Below, piece by piece: positions 51,639-59,303 of a stretch of 64,000 nt of DNA (its first letter is position 1; each line of letters opens with the position of its first letter). The position numbers and the translations under genes were made by a program. The notes below the pieces were generated by a model that saw only the letters and a program-made list of their open reading frames with translations, ran no database searches and was not told the DNA's origin. Origin of the DNA: Curtobacterium sp. VKM Ac-1376 (GTDB lineage: Bacteria; Actinomycetota; Actinomycetes; Actinomycetales; Microbacteriaceae). The stretch spans positions 1 through 64,000 of the forward strand of contig NZ_JADKRV010000003.1 of assembly GCF_015351025.1 (NCBI RefSeq), in the 5' to 3' direction.

Positions 51639-52805
51639 ATGAAGAAGATCAACGACCGACTGCTCAGCTGGGCTTCGATGCTCGAGGAGAACACCGAGCA
51701 GCAGGCGCGCACGACCGCGCGCATGCCGTTCGTGTTCCCGCACCTGGCCCTGATGCCCGACGCGCACCTCGGCCTCGGCGCCACCGTGGGGTCCGTCATC
51801 CCGACCCTCGGTGCCGTCATGCCGGCGGCCGTCGGCGTGGACATCGGCTGCGGGATGATCGCGGTCCGGACGCAGTTCACCGCGGCCGACCTTCCCGCGG
51901 ACCTGCAGGGGCTGCGCGAGCAGATCGAGCGGGCGGTCCCGCTGTCCGCCGGTGCCGCGAACCGGAAGATCGTCACGACGGCCGCGCCACGCATCGCGGA
52001 GCTCGAGGCTATGGCCGACGCCGCCGGGTTCGACCCGGCAGGTGTGCACGGCGGGTGGCGGAACCAGCTCGGCACGCTCGGGTCCGGCAACCACTTCATC
52101 GAGGTCTCCCTCGACGAGGAGGACCGGGTATGGCTGTTCCTGCACTCCGGCTCGCGCGGTGTCGGCAACAAGATCGCCCAGCGGCACATCACGGTCGCCA
52201 AACGGATGATGGAGCGCTGGTGGATCACACTGCCGGACCCGGATCTGGCCTACCTGGTCGAGGGCACCCCGGAGTTCGACCGGTACATCGCCGAGCTGCG
52301 GTGGGCCCAGCACTTCGCCCTGCTCAACCGCGAGGAGATGATGGACCGCGTCGTCCGGCAGCTGTCCGAGGCGGTCGGCACCCCGGTCGACGAGCGTGAG
52401 CGCATCAACTGCCACCACAACTTCACCCAGCGCGAGACGCACTGGGGCAAGTCCGTGTGGGTGTCGCGGAAGGGTGCGATCCAGGCGAAGGCCGGCCAGC
52501 CCGGCCTGATCCCGGGGTCGATGGGGACCGCGTCGTACGTCGTCGAGGGGCTCGGCAACAAACCGTCGCTCGAGTCGTCGCCGCACGGCGCCGGTCGGCT
52601 GTTCTCGCGGAGCGCGGCACGTCGGACCTTCACGCACGAGCAACTGCGCGAGGCGATGGTCGGCATCGAGTACCGCGACACCGACGCGTTCCTCGACGAG
52701 ATCCCGGCGGCGTACAAGCCGATCGACCAGGTCATGGCGGACGCCGCGGACCTCGTGTCGATCCGGCACACGCTGCGGCAGGTCGTCAACGTGAAGGGTG
52801 ACTGA
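51639..52805 (+). CDS. rtcB: RtcB-family RNA ligase
   Basis: A 388-residue RtcB. Metal ligands are in DIGCGM (about 71-76) and 'GTLGSGNHFIEVS'. 'LFLHSGSRGVGNKIA' and 'NCHHNFTQRE' follow, and the guanylylation His is in SSPHGAGRLFSR. The enzyme joins RNA 3'-phosphate or 2',3'-cyclic phosphate ends to 5'-OH ends using GTP. At 388 residues it is the short bacterial form, typically used in RNA repair after stress or toxin cleavage rather than tRNA splicing. It is monocistronic, ended by the repeated GGGAGGCCC hairpin. Confidence 0.93.
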   Translation: MKKINDRLLSWASMLEENTEQQARTTARMPFVFPHLALMPDAHLGLGATVGSVIPTLGAVMPAAVGVDIGCGMIAVRTQFTAADLPADLQGLREQIERAVPLSAGAANRKIVTTAAPRIAELEAMADAAGFDPAGVHGGWRNQLGTLGSGNHFIEVSLDEEDRVWLFLHSGSRGVGNKIAQRHITVAKRMMERWWITLPDPDLAYLVEGTPEFDRYIAELRWAQHFALLNREEMMDRVVRQLSEAVGTPVDERERINCHHNFTQRETHWGKSVWVSRKGAIQAKAGQPGLIPGSMGTASYVVEGLGNKPSLESSPHGAGRLFSRSAARRTFTHEQLREAMVGIEYRDTDAFLDEIPAAYKPIDQVMADAADLVSIRHTLRQVVNVKGD

Positions 52806-52820
52806 GACGCACCCACCGAC

Positions 52821-52862
52821 GGACGGGAGGCCCGTGGCGGCATCGCCACGGGCCTCCCGTCC
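52821..52862 (+). terminator. Perfect 19-bp hairpin (GGGAGGCCC family)
   Basis: GGACGGGAGGCCCGTGGCG (52821-52839) pairs perfectly with 52844-52862 across a 4-base loop, 15 bases after the rtcB stop. It is the same element as at 11281 and 59195. Confidence 0.8.
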
Positions 52863-52932
52863 GCCCGATGGCGGACCGCAGGGCCCGGCGCGCCCCGGAC
52901 AGGACCGCGCGCGTCGGGCACGCTTGAGCGTG

Positions 52933-53766
52933 ATGAGCGACACGGCGGAGCACGCAGCACGGGAGACCGGACGACAGGTCCGGCGAGCGGCGGACAGCCG
53001 GTGGTTCGAGGTCACGGCGCGCGCCGGGTTCGTCGGCAGTGGCATCGTCCACCTGCTGATCGGGTACCTGGCGATCCTGCTCGCCGTCGGCAACGCGTCC
53101 TCGGGCGGTGAGACGGACCAGTCCGGGGCACTGCAGCAGATCGCCGCCGTGCCCGGTGGGGTGTTCCTGCTCTGGCTGATCGCCGTCGGCACCGGCGCGC
53201 TCACCGTGCGCCTGGTGGTCGAGGCGATCGTCGGCGGCCGCTCGGACACCGCCCGCGGCTGGCTCGCCCGTCTCAAGAACGTCGCGAAGGCCGTCGTGTA
53301 CGGCGTCATCGCGTACTCGGCTGCCTCGTACGCGCTCGGTGCCGGGTCGAGCTCCAGCAGTTCGTCACAGAGCGCCGCGGCGAAGACCCTGGCGACGCCG
53401 GGCGGTGTGTTCGTCCTGCTGCTCGCCGGCGCGATCGCGGTGGCGGTCGGTATCGGACTCGTGGTGATCGGGTGCCGCCGGTCGTTCCGCAAGCAGATCA
53501 CGCGACCGACGGGCCAGCTCGACCGCGTGGTCACCGTGCTCGGGGTCGTCGGCTACGTCGGCAAGGGCATCGCCGTGGTCATCGTGGGCGTGCTCATCGG
53601 CGTGGCCGGACTGCGGAGCGACCCGGACCAGGCGACGGGCCTCGACGCGGCCTTCGACGCTGTCCGGAGCATGCCCGGGGGCGTGTTCGTCCTCGTCGCG
53701 ATCGGCATCGGGTTCCTGGCCTTCGGCGTCTACAGCTTCTTCCGCGCCCGCTTCGCCCGCCTGTGA
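52933..53766 (+). CDS. DUF1206 domain membrane protein
   Basis: A 277-residue membrane protein with three repeats of the DUF1206 two-helix unit, each carrying an Arg/Gly start ('ARAGFVGSGIVHLLIGYLAI', 'KNVAKAVVYGVIAYSAASYA', 'GVVGYVGKGIAVVIVGVLIG') and an 'MPGGVFVLV'-like second helix. About six membrane spans result. A Ser-rich loop lies near 138-148. The function is unknown. Confidence 0.85.
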   Translation: MSDTAEHAARETGRQVRRAADSRWFEVTARAGFVGSGIVHLLIGYLAILLAVGNASSGGETDQSGALQQIAAVPGGVFLLWLIAVGTGALTVRLVVEAIVGGRSDTARGWLARLKNVAKAVVYGVIAYSAASYALGAGSSSSSSSQSAAAKTLATPGGVFVLLLAGAIAVAVGIGLVVIGCRRSFRKQITRPTGQLDRVVTVLGVVGYVGKGIAVVIVGVLIGVAGLRSDPDQATGLDAAFDAVRSMPGGVFVLVAIGIGFLAFGVYSFFRARFARL

Positions 53767-53807
53767 CGCTGAGCGGGCGCGGACCGGCCACGCGGTAGAC
53801 GGGGTCG

Positions 53808-54695
53808 ATGACCACCGAAGCCAGCACCACCGCCACGACCGGCCCCGCCACCGTCTTCGCCGACGCCCGCGCGGTCCTCGCCGAGAGCATCGTCTGGGAC
53901 CCGTCCGACCAGCTCCTCCGCTGGACCGACATCACGCTCGGCACGCTCAACACGGCGACGGCCGACGGCACCGTGGTGTCGAACGTCCCGCTGCCGCCCC
54001 CGCTGGCCAGCTTCCAGCCGCGGGCCTCCGGCGGCTTCGTGGCGGCCCTCGGCGACACCGTCGTGGTGACCGACGAGCAGGGCGCCGTGGAGCGGGAGAT
54101 CGCCCGCGTCACGCACACCACCTCGGGCAACCGCTTCAACGAGGGCAAGTGCGACCCCTTCGGCCGGTTCCTCGTCGGCAGCATGAACGTGACCACGGGG
54201 GAGCCGGACGCGGCGCTCTACTCGGTCGGACCCGACGGCACCACCCGGCTGCTCCGCGGGGGTTTCGGCGTGACGAACGGCATGGAGTGGTCGGACGACG
54301 GCAGCACCATGTACGTCACCGACACGAGCGTGTCGACGATCTTCCGGGCGCCGTACGGCCCGGACGGCGAGCTCGGGGAACTCGAGCCGTTCATCGTCGG
54401 CCAGGCGCACGACGGCCTGGTCCGCGACGACGAGGGCTGTTTCTGGACGGCGATCTACGGCGGCGGCCGGGTCGAGCGCTACGGGCCGGACGGCTCGCAC
54501 CTGGAGACGGTGGAGCTGCCGGCGGCGAACCCGACGTCGGTGGCCTTCGGTGGGCCGGACATGTCGACGCTGTTCGTCGGGACGGCCCGTGAGAACCTCT
54601 CCGAGCAGGACCTCGAGCAGGCCCCGCGCTCCGGTGCGGTCTTCGCGGTGCCCACGCGGGTGCACGGCTTCCCCGCGAACACGTTCAGCGGCTGA
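53808..54695 (+). CDS. SMP-30/gluconolactonase/LRE family protein
   Basis: A 295-residue six-bladed beta-propeller: 'LAESIVWDPSDQLLRWTDIT' gives the metal-binding Glu. 'GNRFNEGKCDPFGRFLVGSM' is the NDG-type block, here with Asn-Glu-Gly in place of the usual Asn-Asp-Gly. 'VTNGMEWSDDGSTMYVTDT' and 'DGLVRDDEGCFWTAIYGGG' supply the remaining Asn and Asp ligands. The family opens sugar lactones such as gluconolactone. It is close in length to the usual 290-300. It stands alone before an alpha/beta hydrolase gene. Confidence 0.88.
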   Translation: MTTEASTTATTGPATVFADARAVLAESIVWDPSDQLLRWTDITLGTLNTATADGTVVSNVPLPPPLASFQPRASGGFVAALGDTVVVTDEQGAVEREIARVTHTTSGNRFNEGKCDPFGRFLVGSMNVTTGEPDAALYSVGPDGTTRLLRGGFGVTNGMEWSDDGSTMYVTDTSVSTIFRAPYGPDGELGELEPFIVGQAHDGLVRDDEGCFWTAIYGGGRVERYGPDGSHLETVELPAANPTSVAFGGPDMSTLFVGTARENLSEQDLEQAPRSGAVFAVPTRVHGFPANTFSG

Positions 54696-54765
54696 GCACG
54701 GCGTCGCCGTTCCCGGGGACGGCGGCCGGGTATCCTGGGCGACCGCCCGACCCGAGGAGACCCAC

Positions 54766-55836
54766 GTGGACGACGAACGCCCGGCAGCCCGGCCCGACCC
54801 GGCGCGCGAGCTCGCCCAGGCGGAGGACGCCGACGTCACCGTCCAGGTCGACCGGGTGGTGGTGGACGGCACGTACGTCCGCGTGAGCTCGATCGGCGAA
54901 CCCGGTGCGCGCGCGTTCGTGCTCGTCGCCGGCCTCGGTATCGCCTCGACCTACTACGAGCGGCTCGCCCCGCACCTCAACGAGAACGGGCCGGTGCACG
55001 CGCTCGACCTGCCGGGCTTCGCGGGCGTCCCGCGGTTCCGGGGGACCGTGTCGATCGAGCGCTACGCCGATGCCGTCGAGCGGGTCCTCGACGAGCTCCG
55101 GCTCGACGACCCGGTGCTCGTCGGGCACTCGATGGGCACCCAGGTCGTCACCGAGGTCGCCGCCCGCCGGCCGGAGATCTCGGACCTCGTGCTCATCAGC
55201 CCCGTCGTCGACTCGTCCGCGCGCACGGTGCGGCAGTCGGCGTTCCGGTTCCTCCGGTCGACCCTGCACGAGCCCGCCGCGGTCCGCTGGCACGGCGTCA
55301 CGGCCTACGCGCTGTGCGGCTGGCACTGGTTCCGCAAGGTCCTGCCGCGGATGATCGCGTTCCCGATCGAGGAGCGTGCGGCCCACGTGCAGGCTCGCAC
55401 CCTGATCGTCCGCGGTGAGCACGACGCGATGGTCCCGCGCGACTGGGTGCGTCGCCTCGCGCGCGTGTTCCCCTACGCGGTCCTCCGCGAGGTCGTCGAC
55501 GGCGCCCACTCGGTCATGCACGCGCAGGCCGACGCGGTCGCCCGCCTCACCGTCGCGCACGTCGAGCAACGGCTGCCGGACCGCGGGGTGTCGTCGCTGC
55601 AGCGGGTGCGCGACCACTCGACGGCGTCGGACCTCGCGCGGCTCAGCCCCCGGGAGGCGTGGCTGCTGGTGAAGTCGCGGTTCATCGAGCTGTCCGGCAT
55701 GGCCCGGAACGACGACGAGACGCTCGAGGCCGCGAAGTCCGCGCACGCCGTCGCGATGGCCGACGGCGACGACCTGCCGGTCGACCCGGCGGACCGACGT
55801 GCGGTGGTCGACGAGATCGCGCCGGAGACGAAGTAG
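54766..55836 (+). CDS. Alpha/beta hydrolase
   Basis: A 356-residue protein. The hydrolase core is about 45-280: 'VLVAGLGIASTYYERLAPHL', the nucleophile elbow GHSMGT near 122, Asp in 'VRGEHDAMVP', and His in 'VDGAHSVMH'. An extra ~75 residues at the C-terminus are helical and acidic. GTG 54766 has a gaggaga RBS, and a TATCCT -10-like hexamer lies near 54731. It resembles haloperoxidase/esterase-type hydrolases, and the substrate is unknown. Confidence 0.85.
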   Translation: MDDERPAARPDPARELAQAEDADVTVQVDRVVVDGTYVRVSSIGEPGARAFVLVAGLGIASTYYERLAPHLNENGPVHALDLPGFAGVPRFRGTVSIERYADAVERVLDELRLDDPVLVGHSMGTQVVTEVAARRPEISDLVLISPVVDSSARTVRQSAFRFLRSTLHEPAAVRWHGVTAYALCGWHWFRKVLPRMIAFPIEERAAHVQARTLIVRGEHDAMVPRDWVRRLARVFPYAVLREVVDGAHSVMHAQADAVARLTVAHVEQRLPDRGVSSLQRVRDHSTASDLARLSPREAWLLVKSRFIELSGMARNDDETLEAAKSAHAVAMADGDDLPVDPADRRAVVDEIAPETK

Positions 55837-55872
55837 ACGAGCGCAGCCGTGCTCGGACAGAGGAGACGCAAC

Positions 55873-55925
55873 GGCCTGGAGGCCCGGTGCCGGTCCGAGG
55901 GACCGGCCCCGGGCCTCCAGGCCGT
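55873..55925. terminator. Long two-part hairpin with GGGCCTCCAGGC arms
   Basis: A 16-bp outer stem (55873-55888 with 55910-55925) and a 7-bp inner stem (55891-55897 with 55901-55907) give one long, nearly perfect hairpin between the hydrolase (+) and the flavoprotein (-). The outer arms contain GCCTGGAGGCCC and its complement, an over-represented word in this window. Confidence 0.8.
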
Positions 55926-55950
55926 CGCGACCACCGCGACGGGCGGGTGA

Positions 55951-57144
55951 TCAGGGCGTGATGCGCCCCGGCAGCATGTCGGGCGTCAGTGCGTTCGCCT
56001 CGGCGATCACCTTGCGGGCATCGTCGGTCTTGTCCCAGACGTTCCAGAGCAGCACGCCGCGCACGGTGTCGTCGTCATCCAGGTAGTAGACGACGCCGGT
56101 GACCGTCGGGTCCTGCCAGTCCTCGACGGTGCGGAGCTCCGAGGACACCCGGCCGACCGCCTCGTACCCCATGTCGAAGACGTCGGAGTAGAACATCGGC
56201 GTGTGGTCGTAGGTCTCGTCAGCGTCCGCCAGGTTCCGGCCGGCTTGCCGCCCCTGCTGCTGGGCGTTGTCGACGTGCTCGACCCGGCGGGTACCGAGGA
56301 TGCGGTCCGGGTACTCGGCGACGTCCCCGGCGGCGAACACCGAGTCGTCGTCGGTGAGCAGCGTCGACGACACCACGATGCCGTCGTGCACGGTGAGTCC
56401 GGCGTCCGCGGCGAGCTGCGTCGCGGGTTCGATGCCGAGTCCGGCGACGACCGCGTCGGCCTCGAGCACGGAGCCGTCGTCCAGCGTCAGGCGCACACCG
56501 TCGGCGGTCTCGGTGCCCTCGGACACCCGGCGGCCGGTGCGGAGCTCGACGCCGTGGTCGACGAAGCGCTGCTGGAACGCCTGCGCCAGGTCGGCCGGGA
56601 ACATGCGTCCGCCGACGACATCGTCCGGGTCGACCAGGGTGACTCGGGCGCCGTTCTGCACGATGCCCGCCGTGATCTCCTGGCCGATGTAGCCGCCCCC
56701 GACGACGGCGACGTGCGCTCCGGCGTCCGCGAGCTCGCGCAGGCGGCGGTAGTCCGACGCGCTCCGGTAGTCGAGCACGCGGGCCGACGGCGGGAGCCCC
56801 GGCAGACCGCGGGGCTTCCCACCGGTGGCGAGGAGCAGCCGCTCGTATCCGTGCACGGTCCCGTCGGCCGTGGAGACGGTCTTCGCGGCGCGGTCGATCG
56901 CGGTGACCGACGTGCCGAGGACGAACTGCGCCCCGGTCTCCTCGGTGTGCAGGTCGACCTTGTCGTGCCAGCTGAAGTCGGGGTCGGTCCAGAGCTTCTT
57001 CGACAGGGCCGGGCGGGCGTAGGGGCGGTCGACGTCCTCGCTGATGATCCCGATCGAGCCGTCGGCGTCGAGTTCGCGGACGCCGCGTGCTGCGGCGTCC
57101 GCGACCATCCCGCCGCCGACGATGAGGTAGCGGAAGTCGGTCAT
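55951..57144 (-). CDS. NAD(P)/FAD-dependent oxidoreductase (ferredoxin/rubredoxin reductase-like)
   Basis: A 397-residue two-dinucleotide-fold flavoprotein: 'YLIVGGGMVADAAARGVREL' at the start, 'YERLLLATGGKPRGLPG', the NAD motif VVGGGYIGQE near 145, and 'VFAAGDVAEYPD' with the FAD-binding Asp. The C-terminal ~75 residues resemble the AIF/ferredoxin reductase dimer domain. It probably passes electrons to a small Fe-S protein or acts as an NADH-dependent redox enzyme. It lies 31 bases downstream of the SDR and completes a Dps-SDR-flavoprotein transcript. Confidence 0.88.
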   Translation of the reverse strand: MTDFRYLIVGGGMVADAAARGVRELDADGSIGIISEDVDRPYARPALSKKLWTDPDFSWHDKVDLHTEETGAQFVLGTSVTAIDRAAKTVSTADGTVHGYERLLLATGGKPRGLPGLPPSARVLDYRSASDYRRLRELADAGAHVAVVGGGYIGQEITAGIVQNGARVTLVDPDDVVGGRMFPADLAQAFQQRFVDHGVELRTGRRVSEGTETADGVRLTLDDGSVLEADAVVAGLGIEPATQLAADAGLTVHDGIVVSSTLLTDDDSVFAAGDVAEYPDRILGTRRVEHVDNAQQQGRQAGRNLADADETYDHTPMFYSDVFDMGYEAVGRVSSELRTVEDWQDPTVTGVVYYLDDDDTVRGVLLWNVWDKTDDARKVIAEANALTPDMLPGRITP

Positions 57145-57175
57145 GACGCCTCCTGGCGGTGCTGTGGCACCACGA

Positions 57176-57976
57176 TCAGATCGTGGCGACCGAGCCGGAG
57201 TCGACCCGGTAGTTGGCGCCGTTCACGAAGCTGGCCAGGTCGGAGCACAGGAAGGCCACGACGTTCGCGACCTCTTCCGGCTCGCCGCGGCGCTTGAGCT
57301 CCATGTACGGCCGCTCTTCTTCGAGGAAGCTGCCGATGGCCTCGTCGAACGAGGTCCCGCGCTGCTTCGCCCGCTTGTCCATCATCGCGTCGGTCATCGG
57401 CGTGTGGATGAACGCGGGGGAGACCGCGTTCACCAGGAGCCCCTCCGACGCGTAGGAGCGCGACAGGCCCTTCGCGAACGAGAGCACCCCGGCCTTGGCG
57501 GCGCAGTAGGGCAGTTCGTCGTCGTACGGCTGCGAGGCGTCCTCGGACACCAGGTAGACGATGCGTCCCCAGCCGCCCTGGCGCAGGTCACCGATGAACT
57601 CGCGGGTGATCCGCACCGGCCCCATCAGGTCGACGTCGATCGTCTCCGCCCATCCGGCCTCGTCGATCTCGTGGAACATGCCCTGGGCGCCGGTGACGCC
57701 CGAGGACTGCACCAGGATGTCGATCTCGCCGACGGCCTCGCGCACCTTGTCGTGCAGGGCGGCGAGGCTCTCGGCGCTCCGCACGTCGGCGGCGAAGGCG
57801 TGCAGCCTGCCGATCGGGGCCTCGAGCTGGTCCGCACTGGTGTCCAGACGGCTCTGCTCGATGTCGGTGACGACCACGGTGGCACCCTCTGCCAAGAGGA
57901 TGCGCGCCGTGTTCCAGCCGATGCCGGAGTCGCCGCCGAAGACGAGTGCGGTCTTGCCCTGGATACCGAGGTCCAC
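57176..57976 (-). CDS. SDR-family oxidoreductase
   Basis: A 266-residue classical SDR: the cofactor motif is 'ALVFGGDSGIGWNTARILLA' (TGxxxGxG variant GGDSGIG) near residue 9, 'SGVTGAQGMF' replaces the usual NNAG, and the Ser in 'YLVSEDASQ' and Tyr-x3-Lys in 'PYCAAKAG' form the active site. It ends in the usual 'VNGANYRVDSGSV'. It is 8 bases downstream of the Dps gene, so the two are co-transcribed. Substrate unknown. Confidence 0.88.
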   Translation of the reverse strand: MDLGIQGKTALVFGGDSGIGWNTARILLAEGATVVVTDIEQSRLDTSADQLEAPIGRLHAFAADVRSAESLAALHDKVREAVGEIDILVQSSGVTGAQGMFHEIDEAGWAETIDVDLMGPVRITREFIGDLRQGGWGRIVYLVSEDASQPYDDELPYCAAKAGVLSFAKGLSRSYASEGLLVNAVSPAFIHTPMTDAMMDKRAKQRGTSFDEAIGSFLEEERPYMELKRRGEPEEVANVVAFLCSDLASFVNGANYRVDSGSVATI

Positions 57977-57984
57977 CCGGGCCC

Positions 57985-58491
57985 CTACGCGTGCGCCGAC
58001 GCGTCGGCGACGGCGGGCGTGGTGGCGGAGGCCAGCGGGGTGCTAGGCGCGCGGTTCTCGGCGGAGACCATCCACGCGAGCTGCTCGAGGCGCTCGATGA
58101 AGCCGTGGAGCAGGTCCGCGGTCGTCGGGTCTTCCTCGTCGACCTCGTCGTGCACGTCGCGCATGGTGCCGGTCGCCTGGTACAGCCGGAGCGTGACCTG
58201 GTCGATGGCGTCGTGCGTGGTGATCTCACCCGAGGGGAACGCGTCGAGGTGGCTGCCCGCGGAGACGGTCGCCGAGCGGCCGTCCGGCACGAGGTACAGC
58301 GCGCGCATGCGCTCGGCGGTGTCGTCGGCGAACTCGCGGGCCGCGTCGACGATCTCGTCGAGCTGCAGGTGGAGGTCGCGGAAGTTGGTGCCGAGGATGT
58401 TCCAGTGGGCCTGCTTGCCCTGGAGGTGCAGGTCGATGAGGTCCACGAGGACCGCCTGGAGGTTCTTGGCCATCTTGTCCGAAGCGTGCAT
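57985..58491 (-). CDS. dps: Dps-family DNA-binding ferritin-like protein
   Basis: A 168-residue ferritin-like protein. The inter-subunit ferroxidase residues are seen in 'QGKQAHWNILGTNFRDLHLQ' (His of HW, Asp in the following LDEIVD) and 'FADDTAERMRAL'. The short N-terminus (MHASDK) lacks the Lys-rich DNA-binding tail, while the Ala/Pro-rich C-terminus is also uncharged, so DNA binding may be weak. It stores iron using peroxide and protects DNA in stationary phase. It heads the Dps-SDR-flavoprotein unit, behind a MarR regulator. Confidence 0.9.
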   Translation of the reverse strand: MHASDKMAKNLQAVLVDLIDLHLQGKQAHWNILGTNFRDLHLQLDEIVDAAREFADDTAERMRALYLVPDGRSATVSAGSHLDAFPSGEITTHDAIDQVTLRLYQATGTMRDVHDEVDEEDPTTADLLHGFIERLEQLAWMVSAENRAPSTPLASATTPAVADASAHA

Positions 58492-58600
58492 GGTTGTGGC
58501 TCCTTTCGCGTCGGTGACCGTTCCGGTCTACGCGGTGCCGCAGTGCACGCTCTCAGTGCGCTCGGAGGCAGCGTCCCCGAGGTCGCTCAGTGCGAGGCGC

Positions 58601-59113
58601 TCAGTGGGACGGCGCGGCGTCGACCTTGTCGACGGCCTGGCGCATCTGGTCGAGGAAACCGGCGACGACGCGGGCCTCGGACGCGGGCAGTCCCTCGGCG
58701 ATCGACATCATCCGGCGGTGCATGGTGCCGAGGGTCGCGCGGACCTCGTCGTCGGTCTCGGTCGTCGGGGTGATCACGAGTGCACGGCGGTCGGTGGGGT
58801 GCGGGTCGCGGCGCACGTGGTCGGACTTCACCAGGCGGTCGATGAGGATCGTCGTCGAGGCCGAGGAGATCTTGAGGTAGGCGGCCAGGTCCTTCGGGCT
58901 CACGGCCTTGCCGGCGCGCTGCGACTGCAGCAGGTAGCGCACGGCGAGCAAGTCGGTCTCACCCATGCCCATGGAGTCGCGGGTGCGTCGGCGCATCGCG
59001 GTCTCGGCGGAGCGGTACCGACGCAGGGCGTTGAGGACGGCGACCCCGCGCTGGGTCGCGTCGTCGTCGGGGAACCAGTACCCGGACGCCTCGGTGATCT
59101 CCTGCGTGGACAT
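58601..59113 (-). CDS. MarR-family transcriptional regulator
   Basis: A 170-residue winged-helix protein: 'VSPKDLAAYLKISSASTTIL' (HTH), 'DRLVKSDHVRRDPHPTDRRA' (recognition helix end and wing), and a dimerisation helix at the end ('EARVVAGFLDQMRQAVDKVD'). There is no Cys in the OhrR sensing position that I can see, so it is probably ligand-responsive. It lies 109 bases upstream of dps on the same strand. A TACCCT hexamer 7 bases before the ATG suggests a leaderless mRNA. Confidence 0.88.
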   Translation of the reverse strand: MSTQEITEASGYWFPDDDATQRGVAVLNALRRYRSAETAMRRRTRDSMGMGETDLLAVRYLLQSQRAGKAVSPKDLAAYLKISSASTTILIDRLVKSDHVRRDPHPTDRRALVITPTTETDDEVRATLGTMHRRMMSIAEGLPASEARVVAGFLDQMRQAVDKVDAAPSH

Positions 59114-59132
59114 GGCGTTCAGGGTAGCCCGC

Positions 59133-59143
59133 CTGGTTACCAG
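59133..59143 (-). promoter_or_regulatory. Small palindrome in the MarR promoter
   Basis: CTGGTTACCAG is palindromic apart from its central base and lies 20-30 bases before the MarR ATG, immediately upstream of the TACCCT hexamer. It is a candidate autoregulatory operator. Confidence 0.4.
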
Positions 59144-59194
59144 ACGGTCTAGCGATACCCCTGATTCACGGCGAAGGATGCGTACGCATCATGC

Positions 59195-59236
59195 GGACGG
59201 GAGGCCCGTGGCGGTGTCGCCAGGGGCCTCCCGTCC
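59195..59236. repeat. GGGAGGCCC-family hairpin between divergent genes
   Basis: The 19-base arm GGACGGGAGGCCCGTGGCG (59195-59213) pairs with 59218-59236 with one mismatch and a 4-base loop. Unlike the copies at 11281 and 52821, it sits between two divergent promoters, where no operon ends. This suggests a dispersed palindromic element rather than only a terminator. Confidence 0.75.
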
Positions 59237-59291
59237 GTTTGCTGGTCGCGTCACGCCGTACTGGCCGAAGGCTGACCCGATGACGGCTGGG

Positions 59292-59297
59292 TACGGT
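59292..59297 (+). promoter_or_regulatory. -10 hexamer of a leaderless promoter
   Basis: TACGGT lies 6 bases before GTG 59304. This spacing decides the start call for the alpha-glucosidase over the upstream ATG at 59280. Confidence 0.45.
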
Positions 59298-59303
59298 GGC
59301 GAC

